Virus record (IMG/VR): IMGVR_UViG_3300036860_000750
Location: 1 to 38,107 of that record
Source: a virus
Reading direction: 5' to 3' (one strand)
DNA length: 38,107 nucleotides
Shown: piece by piece, positions 6,369-12,497 of the stretch
How positions within the stretch are numbered: the stretch's first letter is position 1
Layout of the letters: each line of letters opens with the position of its first letter
Made by a program: the position numbers and the translations under genes
The notes under the pieces: model-generated
What the model was told of the DNA's origin: nothing
Databases searched by the model: none
What the model saw: only the letters and a program-made list of their open reading frames with translations

Positions 6369-6487
6369 GGCGCCCCCCCGCGAAGGCGGCGGGACCGGTC
6401 GGATCCCGGGCCTTGCGCGGCGGGTCGGCCGTGTGGGACAATGGCTCTTGCGGACAGGGTCATCGCCGTCCTCGCGGGGATGATCAA
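6365..6487 (-). CDS. Possible small protein, 40 aa
   Basis: TTG at 6485-6487 follows GGAGG by five bases; an internal ATG lies at 6463. The frame ends with a GTGA overlap on the next gene, the usual junction in this phage. The protein (starts MIIPARTAMTLSARAIV) has no known match. Its 5' part is completely covered by the predicted plus-strand antisense RNA, so its translation could be the target of that RNA. Confidence 0.4.
   Translation of the reverse strand: MIIPARTAMTLSARAIVPHGRPAAQGPGSDRSRRLRGGAP
6413..6442 (+). promoter_or_regulatory. Plus-strand promoter P1 against the replication operon
   Basis: TTGCGC (6413-6418), 18-bp spacer, GACAAT (6437-6442); start expected near 6449. It points opposite to all surrounding genes. 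It is the weakest of three similar promoters (others at 7140 and 7790) but the only one followed by a textbook intrinsic terminator. Confidence 0.5.
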
Positions 6488-6585
6488 CGCAACCTCCGTC
6501 TCTGGTCGGCGCGTTCGCCTGCACGGGTCCCGCGCGCCGGCCGGTGGTTTCCTTTACCCGGGCCGGTCCGCCGGCCCGGGTTTTT
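6449..6585 (+). ncRNA. Predicted ~137-nt antisense RNA
   Basis: Bounded by a sigma70-like promoter on the left and a perfect G+C hairpin with a T5 run on the right, on a strand with no plausible gene. The RNA would be antisense to the ribosome site and start of the 40-aa frame at 6487 and to the end of the 316-aa gene (stop at 6554). This is comparable in design to small antisense RNAs of temperate phages. A coding alternative (ATG at 6441) would begin inside the -10 and so is unlikely. The existence of the RNA is inferred from signals only. Confidence 0.5.
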
Positions 6586-7504
6586 GTTCCGCTTCCGTGC
6601 GAGGCCGCCGCATGCGCACGAGCGCGCCCGGGGGACCCGCCCGGAACTCGCTCCGCAGCGCCCGCCAGCCCCGCTGGGCCTCCGGGGGCCGGCGCAGCGC
6701 CCGCAGCCGCTCCTCGGCCCGGCGCACGACCCCGAGCACCCGCGCCCGCCAGGCCGCGTGCGCGGCGACCGCCCGCAGCCAGGCGCTCTCCCCGTCCGGC
6801 GCGCGCAGGTAGGCGCCCCGCTCGGCGCGCAGGCGCGCGGTGCGCTCCCCGATCAGGGCCTCGGCCCGGACCTTGAGCCGGACCAGCGCGTTGGCCCAGG
6901 CCTCCCGGTCGGCCGCGAGCACGTGGCGCCCGACCGGGAGGTCGTCGTGCAGCTCGGCCTCGACCAGGGCGGCGTGGGCCTCCTCCAGGGCCGTCCGGTC
7001 GCGCTCGGCGCAGGCCGGGCAATCGCAGCCCAGCGGCCCCTTGTCGGCCCGGTGCCCGCAGCACGGGCAGCGCGGCCAGGTCGGGTCCGACGGGCCGACC
7101 GCGGCCTGGCAGCGCCGGCAGCCGCCGGCCGTCCCCGCGTTGTCCGCCTGCGCGGGCGCGGGTACAATGGCACTCGCCGCGAGCGGTGACCCTGTCCTTT
7201 GCCCTCGTGGCACCGGCGTCGCGCCCCGCCCGCTCGCGGGCACCCGGTGCGGCGCCGCGGACGGTGGGGTGCCCCCGCCCCCAGCGAGGTCCTCCTCCGG
7301 GTCCGTCCCGGGGTCGGCCGTTGGGCGCCCGACCGCCGCCGCCGCCCCGCGCTCCAGCTCGTCCCGCACCTGGCCCAGCAGCAGCGTCAACGCCGCCTCC
7401 CGGCCGGCGCCCGGCTCGTCCAGCGCGGCCCCGATCTGGGCCGCGAGCGCGTCGCACAGCAAGACCAGCGCTTGCAGGCGGTCCCGCGCGCGGTGCTCGC
7501 TCAC
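6554..7504 (-). CDS. Large protein with central zinc-ribbon cluster, 316 aa
   Basis: GTG start overlaps the upstream stop as GTGA. Three parts are visible. An N-terminal helical domain (DRLQALVLLCDALAAQIG, AALTLLLGQVRDELERG) comes first, then a Pro/Gly/Ala-rich linker (about 75-135). Next is a dense Cys cluster (CRRC, CPCC, CDCPAC around 136-175) with a C-terminal charged coiled-coil (ALEEAHAALVEAEL, RLRALRRPPEAQRGW). No enzyme motif is recognised. The linker region overlaps the plus-strand promoter-like element at 7140-7168, so this could also be two genes. Its stop lies in the antisense-RNA terminator. Confidence 0.55.
   Translation of the reverse strand: MSEHRARDRLQALVLLCDALAAQIGAALDEPGAGREAALTLLLGQVRDELERGAAAAVGRPTADPGTDPEEDLAGGGGTPPSAAPHRVPASGRGATPVPRGQRTGSPLAASAIVPAPAQADNAGTAGGCRRCQAAVGPSDPTWPRCPCCGHRADKGPLGCDCPACAERDRTALEEAHAALVEAELHDDLPVGRHVLAADREAWANALVRLKVRAEALIGERTARLRAERGAYLRAPDGESAWLRAVAAHAAWRARVLGVVRRAEERLRALRRPPEAQRGWRALRSEFRAGPPGALVRMRRPRTEAEQKPGPADRPG
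6557..6585 (+). terminator. Intrinsic terminator of the antisense RNA
   Basis: CCCGGGCCGG (6557-6566), loop TCCG, CCGGCCCGGG (6571-6580), then TTTTT (6581-6585). The ten-base stem is perfect and the T run is on the plus strand only; on the minus strand the stem is followed by TAAAGG. The terminator therefore acts on rightward transcripts. Confidence 0.8.
7140..7168 (+). promoter_or_regulatory. Plus-strand promoter P2 inside the 316-aa gene
   Basis: TTGTCC (7140-7145), 17-bp spacer, TACAAT (7163-7168). The transcript would start near 7175 and at once contain GCGGTGACCCTGTCC (7183-7197), which can pair with GGACAGGGTCATCGC (6452-6466) at the 5' end of the predicted RNA from P1. No terminator was found downstream. 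Confidence 0.42.
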
Positions 7505-7746
7505 CGGCCCGCCCCGCCGCTGCCACCGCCGCGGCGGCCACCGCTGCGGCGCGCGGGCTCGCCCTCGAACGCGGCGCCCCCCAGCGGCCGGCCCGGCGCG
7601 AGCAGCGGCCCGCCGCAGCGCGGGCACACCCGCGGCCGCGGCTGGTCCGCCCGCCGCAGGTTGAGCGCCCGGCAGTCCAGCATCAGGCAGGGGTCGGCCC
7701 GCCAGCCCCGGTCCGGGCTCGTTCCGGTCGTTCCGTTCGCCCTCAC
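7501..7746 (-). CDS. Zinc-ribbon-like protein, 81 aa
   Basis: GTG start and GTGA overlaps on both sides. Has C-x-x-x-x-C (PCLMLDC, about residues 20-25) and CPRCGG (about 46-49), followed by GGAAFEGEPARRSGG and a Gly/Arg-rich basic tail. It is compatible with a four-Cys zinc site. No family is recognised. Confidence 0.5.
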   Translation of the reverse strand: MRANGTTGTSPDRGWRADPCLMLDCRALNLRRADQPRPRVCPRCGGPLLAPGRPLGGAAFEGEPARRSGGRRGGGSGGAGR

Positions 7747-7865
7747 AGCGCAGTCCACTTCATCGCTTTCCCCAAACCGTTCTCGTCGCTTGCCCGCCCG
7801 GCCGGCCGATCCGTACAATCGGCCCCGAGCGGTTCCCAAACCTGCTCGTCGGACGGGGCGGTCAC
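7743..7865 (-). CDS. Possible small protein, 40 aa
   Basis: Reads MTAPSDEQVWEPLGADCTDR and ends KAMKWTAL. It starts at GTG with a GTGA overlap and ends with another, which is the rule in this operon. Composition is ordinary for a soluble protein. No family is recognised. The start codon lies in the loop of the 7853-7886 hairpin. Confidence 0.42.
   Translation of the reverse strand: MTAPSDEQVWEPLGADCTDRPAGRASDENGLGKAMKWTAL
7790..7819 (+). promoter_or_regulatory. Plus-strand promoter P3
   Basis: TTGCCC (7790-7795), 18-bp spacer, TACAAT (7814-7819). The sequence after the -10 (CGGCCCCGAGCGGTTCCC) resembles that after P2 (CGAGCGGTGACCC), so the two may be related elements. The start would be near 7826, antisense to the 40-aa gene. 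Confidence 0.42.
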
Positions 7866-7886
7866 CCGGTACGGCGACCGCCCCGT
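7853..7886 (+). other. Perfect 11-bp hairpin downstream of P3
   Basis: ACGGGGCGGTC (7853-7863) and GACCGCCCCGT (7876-7886) pair perfectly around a 12-base loop; only TCCC follows, so it is a poor terminator in the strict sense. It lies 27 bases after the predicted P3 start. On the opposite strand the hairpin holds the stop of the 70-aa gene and the GTG start at 7865 in its loop. Confidence 0.45.
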
Positions 7887-8074
7887 TCCCGCCTCCGGCG
7901 CCGCCCCGCCAGCTTCGGGGCCCCCTGGGCGGGCACCGGCCCGCGCGGCGCCGCCTCCTCCCTCCCCAGCTCGTCTCGACCCTTTCTCGTCCCCTCCTCC
8001 ACCGTTTCCCCAGGGCCGCGGCGCACACTGGCGCGGCCGTGCCGCCCCCCCGGCTCCGCCGATCTCCCGCTCAC
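7862..8074 (-). CDS. Charged basic protein, 70 aa
   Basis: GTG start with GTGA overlap on the HTH gene, and a GTGA junction at the other end. The sequence is dominated by Gly, Arg and Glu (GETVEEGTRKGRDELGREE; RRRRRERGGRR at the end) and looks largely disordered. No family is recognised. The coupled junctions are the main reason to accept it. Confidence 0.45.
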   Translation of the reverse strand: MSGRSAEPGGRHGRASVRRGPGETVEEGTRKGRDELGREEAAPRGPVPAQGAPKLAGRRRRRERGGRRTG

Positions 8075-8268
8075 GCCACGCGCACCCGCCGCGTCGTCTC
8101 GACCCGCACCAGCCGGGCCTTCCAAAAAGCGAACGTGTTAGCGTTCACCTGCAGGCTCCGGGCGGCGGCCTCGATCGTGCCGTGGCGCTCGTACGCCTCC
8201 GCGACGATCTCGGCCAGCGGCTTGCCGTGACGCGCCTCCAGGGCACGGATCTGCTGGGACTTCCTCAC
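8071..8268 (-). CDS. Small helix-turn-helix regulator, 65 aa
   Basis: GTG at 8266-8268 follows GGAGG. The sequence KSQQIRALEARHGKPLAEIV, AYERHGTIEAAARSLQVN and NTFAFWKARL gives a helix-turn-helix in which GTIEAAARSLQVNANTFAFW is the likely DNA-reading part (Fis/transposase-like HTH). It is the first gene of the replication operon, directly behind a strong promoter and divergent from an XRE regulator. It is therefore a likely early regulator or Cro-like switch partner. Confidence 0.75.
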   Translation of the reverse strand: MRKSQQIRALEARHGKPLAEIVAEAYERHGTIEAAARSLQVNANTFAFWKARLVRVETTRRVRVA

Positions 8269-8337
8269 AGGATACGCCTCCTTCCCCTCAACGGAAGCCC
8301 GGGGCGGCGCAGCAGCGCCGTCCCGTGTGCGGAAGCC

Positions 8338-8366
8338 AGCTTACGCTGAGCGGAAGAGATTGTCAA
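8338..8366 (-). promoter_or_regulatory. Replication-operon promoter with operator palindrome
   Basis: TTGACA (8366-8361), 17-bp spacer, TAAGCT (8343-8338) on the minus strand; start near 8331. The palindrome CTTACGCT-G-AGCGGAAG (8340-8356, one mismatch) fills the spacer, and extra CGGAAG half-sites lie at 8330 and 8292. This is a likely operator for the XRE protein encoded at 8427, the HTH protein, or both. The leader also contains a CGGCGC/GCGCCG hairpin near 8305-8321. Confidence 0.72.
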
Positions 8367-8426
8367 GCCCCTCCCTACGAGACCACCCACAATGAGGGGG
8401 CAACACCGCCGAGGAGGCAGAGCCCG

Positions 8427-8807
8427 TTGGCGCGTCGGCGGCCCCGGATGCCCGGCTTCGACGTGGCGCTGGGCCGTCGCCTGGCCCAGGCCCTGGACGA
8501 GGCGAACATGCTCAAGAAGGAGTTCGCCCACAAGATGGGCGTGCCGGCGCAGACCGTCAGCCGCTGGCTGAGCGGGCAGGCGCCCATGGAGGCCGCCGAG
8601 GTCCGCAAAGCCGCCTGCGTCCTGCGGACGACGACGCTCTGGTTGATGGGCGAGGAACCGGCCTCCGACGAGGCGGCCCTGGTCCGGCTGATCCGGCCCT
8701 TGAGCCCCGAGCGGCGCGAGGAGGCCCGGCGGTTCGTGGCCTACCTGCTCGACCAGGAGCGCCGGGAAGGCACCGGGGTCCGCGGCGGAGCCGGCGTCGG
8801 CCGATGA
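8427..8807 (+). CDS. XRE-family transcriptional regulator, 126 aa
   Basis: The N-terminal HTH reads VALGRRLAQALDEANMLKKE, FAHKMGVPAQTVSRWLSGQ, with recognition helix TVSRWLSG. The second half (ALVRLIRPLSPERREEARRF, VAYLLDQERRE) is helical and may dimerise. TTG at 8427 is chosen because AGGAGG lies nine bases upstream; ATG at 8448 is the alternative. It is transcribed away from the small HTH gene and shares its operator region, so it probably represses the replication operon. No LexA-like cleavage domain is present. Confidence 0.82.
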   Translation: MARRRPRMPGFDVALGRRLAQALDEANMLKKEFAHKMGVPAQTVSRWLSGQAPMEAAEVRKAACVLRTTTLWLMGEEPASDEAALVRLIRPLSPERREEARRFVAYLLDQERREGTGVRGGAGVGR

Positions 8808-8904
8808 AGCACGTGGGCCAGGTCAGGCTGCAGCACGCTCGCCCGGATAGGCGCTCGGCCACTTCCTCGGACGCTTCCTCGGCCGACGCCTGTACGGTTG
8901 TGCG

Positions 8905-8927
8905 GCTGCCCTGCTGCCCTGCTGCCC
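8905..8927. repeat. Short tandem repeat in the 8808-8934 gap
   Basis: Three copies of GCTGCCC(T), period 8. The gap of 127 bp between the converging XRE and protease genes also has TTCCTCGG twice (8863-8882) but no gene, T-tailed hairpin or promoter that I can see. Confidence 0.55.
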
Positions 8928-8934
8928 GGTCCGC

Positions 8935-9636
8935 CTACCCAGCTGGCCGTTCGGCCTTCGGTAGACGCACCTCCGGGGCGGCCACGGCCTCACCGCCGCG
9001 CCCCTCGAGCAGCACGCGCAGGTCCTCGGCCGGCACGCGGAAGCGTCCCTTGAGGCCCCAGGCGCTGCCCCAGGAGTTGATCGCGTCGAAGAGCCCGCGT
9101 TTGGGGTCCCAGCCGTTGAGCACCCAGGCGTGGCCCCCCAGCACGGCCGTGCCCTCGTCGACCCGGACGACCCCGTGCTCCGGCGTCATCATCGAGGCCG
9201 TCCAGTCCGTGCCCACCACCAGCGGCCCGCCGAACTGCACCCAGCGGATGCACCCGTCGACGGTCGTCTCCCAGTGGAAGGCGTCGACGTAGCCCAGGCC
9301 CCGCAAGACCTGGCCCGCCGCCCGGACGCTCGTCCCGAAGGCCCGGTCGCGCTCGTTGCCGCTCCACTCGTCGGCGAGCGTCGCCAGGTCGTAGATGGTC
9401 GTGGCCAGCGGCTCGGCCCGGGCCCTGGTCTGGATCACCGGCGCGCACAACATCCAGTGCTTCCAGGCGTGCCCGACGCAGGTGCTCTCCTCCCCCTGGT
9501 CCAGCGGCAGCCCGAACAGCGCCCACTGCCGGACCGGAGCGGCGCCGGGCGCCGCCGCCCGCGCGTCGCTCAGCGCCCGCAGCGGGAAGAGGCGGTCCCG
9601 GGGGTCCTCGACGCGCAACCGGCCGAAAGCCGGCAT
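8935..9636 (-). CDS. Papain-like (C1 family) cysteine protease, 233 aa
   Basis: The papain catalytic set is present in order: Q47 and C53 in LDQGEESTCVGHAW, H169 in VLGGHAWVLNGWD, and N187 in DAINSWGSAWG. These match the oxyanion Gln, nucleophile, general base and Asn of C1 peptidases. There is no signal peptide or propeptide, so it would act inside the cell or in the particle unless released with the holin. It is the last gene of the lysis/late operon, overlapping the holin as TGATG. Its target (peptidoglycan crosslinks, host protein or virion protein) is unknown. Confidence 0.82.
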   Translation of the reverse strand: MPAFGRLRVEDPRDRLFPLRALSDARAAAPGAAPVRQWALFGLPLDQGEESTCVGHAWKHWMLCAPVIQTRARAEPLATTIYDLATLADEWSGNERDRAFGTSVRAAGQVLRGLGYVDAFHWETTVDGCIRWVQFGGPLVVGTDWTASMMTPEHGVVRVDEGTAVLGGHAWVLNGWDPKRGLFDAINSWGSAWGLKGRFRVPAEDLRVLLEGRGGEAVAAPEVRLPKAERPAG

Positions 9637-9953
9637 CAGACCCTGCCGGTCGGCTGTCCGCCCGCGCCGGCCGGGGGCGTTTTCGTCGCGGTGACCGCCT
9701 CGGGCAGCGCTCTCGTGAACCCGTAGACGCCGGCGCTCGAGGTCGCGACGACGATCCAGGCCGCGAAGTACGGCCAGATCATCGCCCGGCTGAAGGCGGC
9801 CTCGAAAGAGACCGCCCAGAGCACGACGCCGGCGGCGGAGAGCCCCAGCACGACCAGCGGGCCGTGCCGGTCCTGCACCAGCCGCATCCACTTCGAGAGC
9901 TGGGTCAGGGCCACGATCACGCCGGTGACCACGGCGATGTTCTCGGCGCTCAT
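9636..9953 (-). CDS. Holin-like membrane protein, 105 aa
   Basis: Three hydrophobic segments: IAVVTGVIVALTQL (about 6-19), LVVLGLSAAGVVLWAV (about 33-48) and MIWPYFAAWIVVATSSAGVY (about 58-77), then a polar Pro/Ala tail. Size and position right after the endolysin gene fit a holin, which permeabilises the membrane at lysis time. The ATG at 9951-9953 is part of a 14-bp duplication that provides a second, out-of-frame ATG upstream. Confidence 0.75.
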   Translation of the reverse strand: MSAENIAVVTGVIVALTQLSKWMRLVQDRHGPLVVLGLSAAGVVLWAVSFEAAFSRAMIWPYFAAWIVVATSSAGVYGFTRALPEAVTATKTPPAGAGGQPTGRV

Positions 9954-9969
9954 CTCTCGGCGCTCATCT
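9942..9969. repeat. 14-bp tandem duplication at the holin start
   Basis: On the minus strand AGATGAGCGCCGAG occurs twice in tandem. The first ATG (9967-9965) opens a five-codon frame, MSAER, whose TGA overlaps the real holin ATG as ATGA. The first copy also abuts the TAG of the 68-aa gene. Its effect on holin timing is inferred. Confidence 0.7.
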
Positions 9970-10174
9970 AGGGCTTCTCCTTGGGCTTGGGGTGCCCGGT
10001 GCCACCGCGGTGGCGGGCCGGCGCCAGCACCCGCACCCGGCCGCGCTGGACCAGCGCGCGCAGCACCCGCGCGTCCTCGGCGTCGCGCGGGTCGTTCGTC
10101 CGCTCGAGCCAGGCCGCCGCGGAGACCAGGCGCGACCAGCAAAAACTCTCGTACGCACCCGCGTCCGGGGGCAT
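9968..10174 (-). CDS. Hypothetical protein of lysis cassette, 68 aa
   Basis: ATG overlaps the endolysin stop as TGATG. Soluble, with FCWSRLVSAAAWLERTNDPRD, ALVQRGRVRVLAPARHRG and a basic PKPKEKP end. No membrane helix and no recognised domain. Its position between endolysin and holin suggests a lysis-related role, but nothing in the sequence proves it. Confidence 0.62.
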   Translation of the reverse strand: MPPDAGAYESFCWSRLVSAAAWLERTNDPRDAEDARVLRALVQRGRVRVLAPARHRGGTGHPKPKEKP

Positions 10175-11646
10175 CAGCGCTCCGCCTTGGAGAGCGCCAC
10201 GGCCGCCTTGATCGCGGCGGCCAACCAGGGGTAGCCGTTCTGCTCCAGCTGCCCCGCGATCGTCCAGAGCTGGTCCCGCACTTTGGTGATGTCGAACGCC
10301 ACGGTGGGCTCCTTAGCCAGAATCGCGGCCCAGGGGAAGGTCGGCCCCGGGCAGTTGGGGCGGGTGCACGCGTCGATCTGGTAGTGGCCGACCACGTGGG
10401 TGCGGTCCAGCGGCAGGCCGTACAGGCCCCCCAGCCAGACGTGCAGCGCCCGGGAGGCCCGGACCTGCACCGCCGGCAGCCGCTCGCCCGGCCGGCCCTC
10501 GTGCTCGATCCCGACCGTGACCGAATTCATCCCGACGTAGCGCGTGGCCACCAGGTCGGCGATGACCGGGTTGCTCAGGTCGGGGTCGCACGTCGGGCCG
10601 TTGGCCCAGCACGTGTCCGAGAGCGGCCGGTACTGCTCGACCTCCCCGCCCTTGCTCACCCAGAAGTGCGCCGAGGAGCTGGACGCGCCGCGGTCGGTGT
10701 TGAACCAGGCGAACGGGGAGCCGTAGCCGTCGGCGATGTGGTCGACGATCAGCAGCGGCCGGCGCCCGGCCCGGCCGGGCGTGTAGTTGACCGCGATCGG
10801 CCGCCGGGTCGCGAAGGGGCACCAGTCCGTCGGCGGCTCCTGGGAGGTCCGCGGCGGCCACGGCACGCTCCCGCGCTCGGCGCTCAGCGCGGCCAGGCGG
10901 GCGCAGAGCGCGTCCACGCCGAACGGACGCCAGTCGCTGCGCTCGTCGTGCGTCGGGCCGGCCGTGAACACGCACCCCCCGAGGAGGTAGCCGTCCGAGG
11001 CGAGCTCGCGGTCGTAGTCCCGCAGCTCGGCCAGGTACTGCTCCTCGGTCAGGCCGTCGGCCCGCCAGCCGCCCGCGCCGCCCTCGACCGCGTCCCGCCC
11101 GCACTCGCCCACGAGCACCGGCGGGTCGCCCGGCTGCCAGCAGGCGCGGTGGCGCAGCGCGTGCCAGACGCTGAACCCCCGGGTGCCCCAGTAGGCGTGC
11201 AGCGCGACCGCGTCGGCCCCGCACCAGCCGTGCGCCCGCGCCGTGCGCCAGTCCGCCGGCTCGTAGCCCCCCGTCGACCAGGAGAAGGCGGCGACCTTGA
11301 GGCCGGCGGCGTGCAGGGAGGGCACGGCGGCGCGGTGCAGCGCGATCAGCTCGCCCAGGCGGTCGCGGTGGACCTCGTTGAGCAGCTCGACGTACAGCCG
11401 CTCGTGCCGGTACCCGGCCAGGCCGTCGAGCAGCTGGCCCAGCACCGCCTTGCCGTCGACGGCGCTCAGGATGCGGTTCTGGTCGACCTCGCTCCAGGGC
11501 CAGCGGTAGACCCGGACCGCGTCCTCGGCCGCCACCCGCAGCGGCGCGGTCGTCCCGACGCCCTTGACCACCGCGGCGGTCCGGGCCCAGGCCAGCGCCT
11601 CGGGCGTGGCTTTGATCACGTGCGGGCCGAGGCGCTCCAGGGCCAC
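10174..11646 (-). CDS. Two-domain endolysin: GH-like barrel plus amidase_2, 490 aa
   Basis: Residues ~1-260 look like a clan-A glycoside-hydrolase TIM barrel: YVELLNEV with N90-E91 as the acid/base position, and PVLVGECGRD with E181 as the nucleophile position. Residues ~285-440 form an N-acetylmuramoyl-L-alanine amidase (PGRP/amidase_2): VDHIADG (H303), VGIEHEG, THVVGHYQID (H421) and RPNCPG (C432) supply the zinc ligands. The C-terminal ~40 residues could bind the wall. The protein would cut both glycan and stem-peptide bonds. No signal peptide, consistent with holin-dependent export. Confidence 0.85.
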   Translation of the reverse strand: MALERLGPHVIKATPEALAWARTAAVVKGVGTTAPLRVAAEDAVRVYRWPWSEVDQNRILSAVDGKAVLGQLLDGLAGYRHERLYVELLNEVHRDRLGELIALHRAAVPSLHAAGLKVAAFSWSTGGYEPADWRTARAHGWCGADAVALHAYWGTRGFSVWHALRHRACWQPGDPPVLVGECGRDAVEGGAGGWRADGLTEEQYLAELRDYDRELASDGYLLGGCVFTAGPTHDERSDWRPFGVDALCARLAALSAERGSVPWPPRTSQEPPTDWCPFATRRPIAVNYTPGRAGRRPLLIVDHIADGYGSPFAWFNTDRGASSSSAHFWVSKGGEVEQYRPLSDTCWANGPTCDPDLSNPVIADLVATRYVGMNSVTVGIEHEGRPGERLPAVQVRASRALHVWLGGLYGLPLDRTHVVGHYQIDACTRPNCPGPTFPWAAILAKEPTVAFDITKVRDQLWTIAGQLEQNGYPWLAAAIKAAVALSKAER

Positions 11647-11648
11647 GC

Positions 11649-12035
11649 TCAGACCAGCCCGAAGGCCCTGCCGAGCAGGGCCAGCAGCGAGAGCGTGGTC
11701 GTGAGACTCAGCCCGACCAGCCAGCGCCGCTGCTCGTCGACCTCGCGGCGGGCCGATGCCGTCTCCTCGGCGCTGCGCCGCAGCTGCGCGTCGAGCGCGT
11801 CGCGGGTGAGCTGCACCGTTTTGAGCGCCTCGACGTCGTGTTCCAGCGCGGTGGTCCGTTCCTGCGTCGGCGGGTGCCCCGGCGCCGCCTCGTGCAACGC
11901 GAACCGCCTCTCGAAGCCCGTGAAGTCTTTGAGGACCAGGTCGAGCTTGGCGTCGGTCGCGTCGAAGCGGCGGTTGATCTCGGTCAGCAGCTCGCGCATG
12001 CTGAAGCGCACGCCCTCGGCCGGGGACTCGCTCAC
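11649..12035 (-). CDS. XhlA-like coiled-coil protein with C-terminal membrane helix, 128 aa
   Basis: A long coiled coil (LLTEINRRFDATDAKLDLVL, ALEHDVEALKTVQLTRDALD, RRSAEETASARREVDEQ) is followed by one transmembrane helix at the end (LVGLSLTTTLSLLALLGRAF). This matches the architecture of XhlA-type haemolysin/lysis accessory proteins, which work with a holin. GTG start; it lies just upstream of the endolysin gene. Confidence 0.68.
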   Translation of the reverse strand: MSESPAEGVRFSMRELLTEINRRFDATDAKLDLVLKDFTGFERRFALHEAAPGHPPTQERTTALEHDVEALKTVQLTRDALDAQLRRSAEETASARREVDEQRRWLVGLSLTTTLSLLALLGRAFGLV

Positions 12036-12097
12036 GCCCGGTCCCCCCGGCGCCGGTCGCTCACCGCGACGTCGTCCTGCGGCTTGCGCTCGCTCAC
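12032..12097 (-). CDS. Possible mini-ORF, 21 aa
   Basis: MSERKPQDDVAVSDRRRGDR plus one residue, starting at GTG and ending in a GTGA overlap with the XhlA-like gene. It may only serve to couple translation across the gap between 12108 and 12035. The ribosome site is weak, so it is a tentative call. Confidence 0.28.
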   Translation of the reverse strand: MSERKPQDDVAVSDRRRGDRA

Positions 12098-12107
12098 GGC
12101 TGGCGCC

Positions 12108-12497
12108 TCACGGCTCCGGCTCGTCGTCTTCCGATTGCATCGCCGCTAGGCGGAAGCGCCCCGGCCCCTCCGTCGCCTCGACGCGCGCGCGGAGGCGGGC
12201 CTTGATACCCGCCCAGTCGCGCTGCGCGACCGGGATGCCCAGCGCGGCCGCGCGGCGCAGGTACAGGCGGGCGAAGAGCTTCTGGACCGCGCCGGGACTC
12301 GCGCCGCCCCCGATCGGATGGAACGACACGGCCGAGCAGGCAGGACAGGGCAACTCAAGCCAGTCGGGGTCGGGGGTTCCGTCGAGCTTGCGGCCGAACC
12401 GGATCGAGGCGAACGCGACGTCGCCGCCGTGCCCGGCCTCGTCGTGGACCACCGTGACGCCGCCGTCCGCCGCGAAGGCCACCGGGCGGACGCTCAT
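12108..12497 (-). CDS. Hypothetical tail-region protein, 129 aa
   Basis: The N-terminal half looks like beta structure (GGVTVVHDEAGHGGDVAFAS); LPCPACSAVSFHP carries a CxxC that may bind metal with nearby His; the C-terminal half is helical (VQKLFARLYLRRAAALGIPV). It overlaps the fibre gene start as ATGA-type coupling. It is probably a small structural or chaperone protein of the fibre; the function is not known. Confidence 0.62.
   Translation of the reverse strand: MSVRPVAFAADGGVTVVHDEAGHGGDVAFASIRFGRKLDGTPDPDWLELPCPACSAVSFHPIGGGASPGAVQKLFARLYLRRAAALGIPVAQRDWAGIKARLRARVEATEGPGRFRLAAMQSEDDEPEP

Noticed and set aside
6441-6812. Protein starting MALADRVIAVLAGM on the plus strand
   Set aside because: Its ATG lies inside the P1 -10 box, so the predicted transcript begins after it; there is no ribosome site, and the T5 terminator would cut the frame at 6585.
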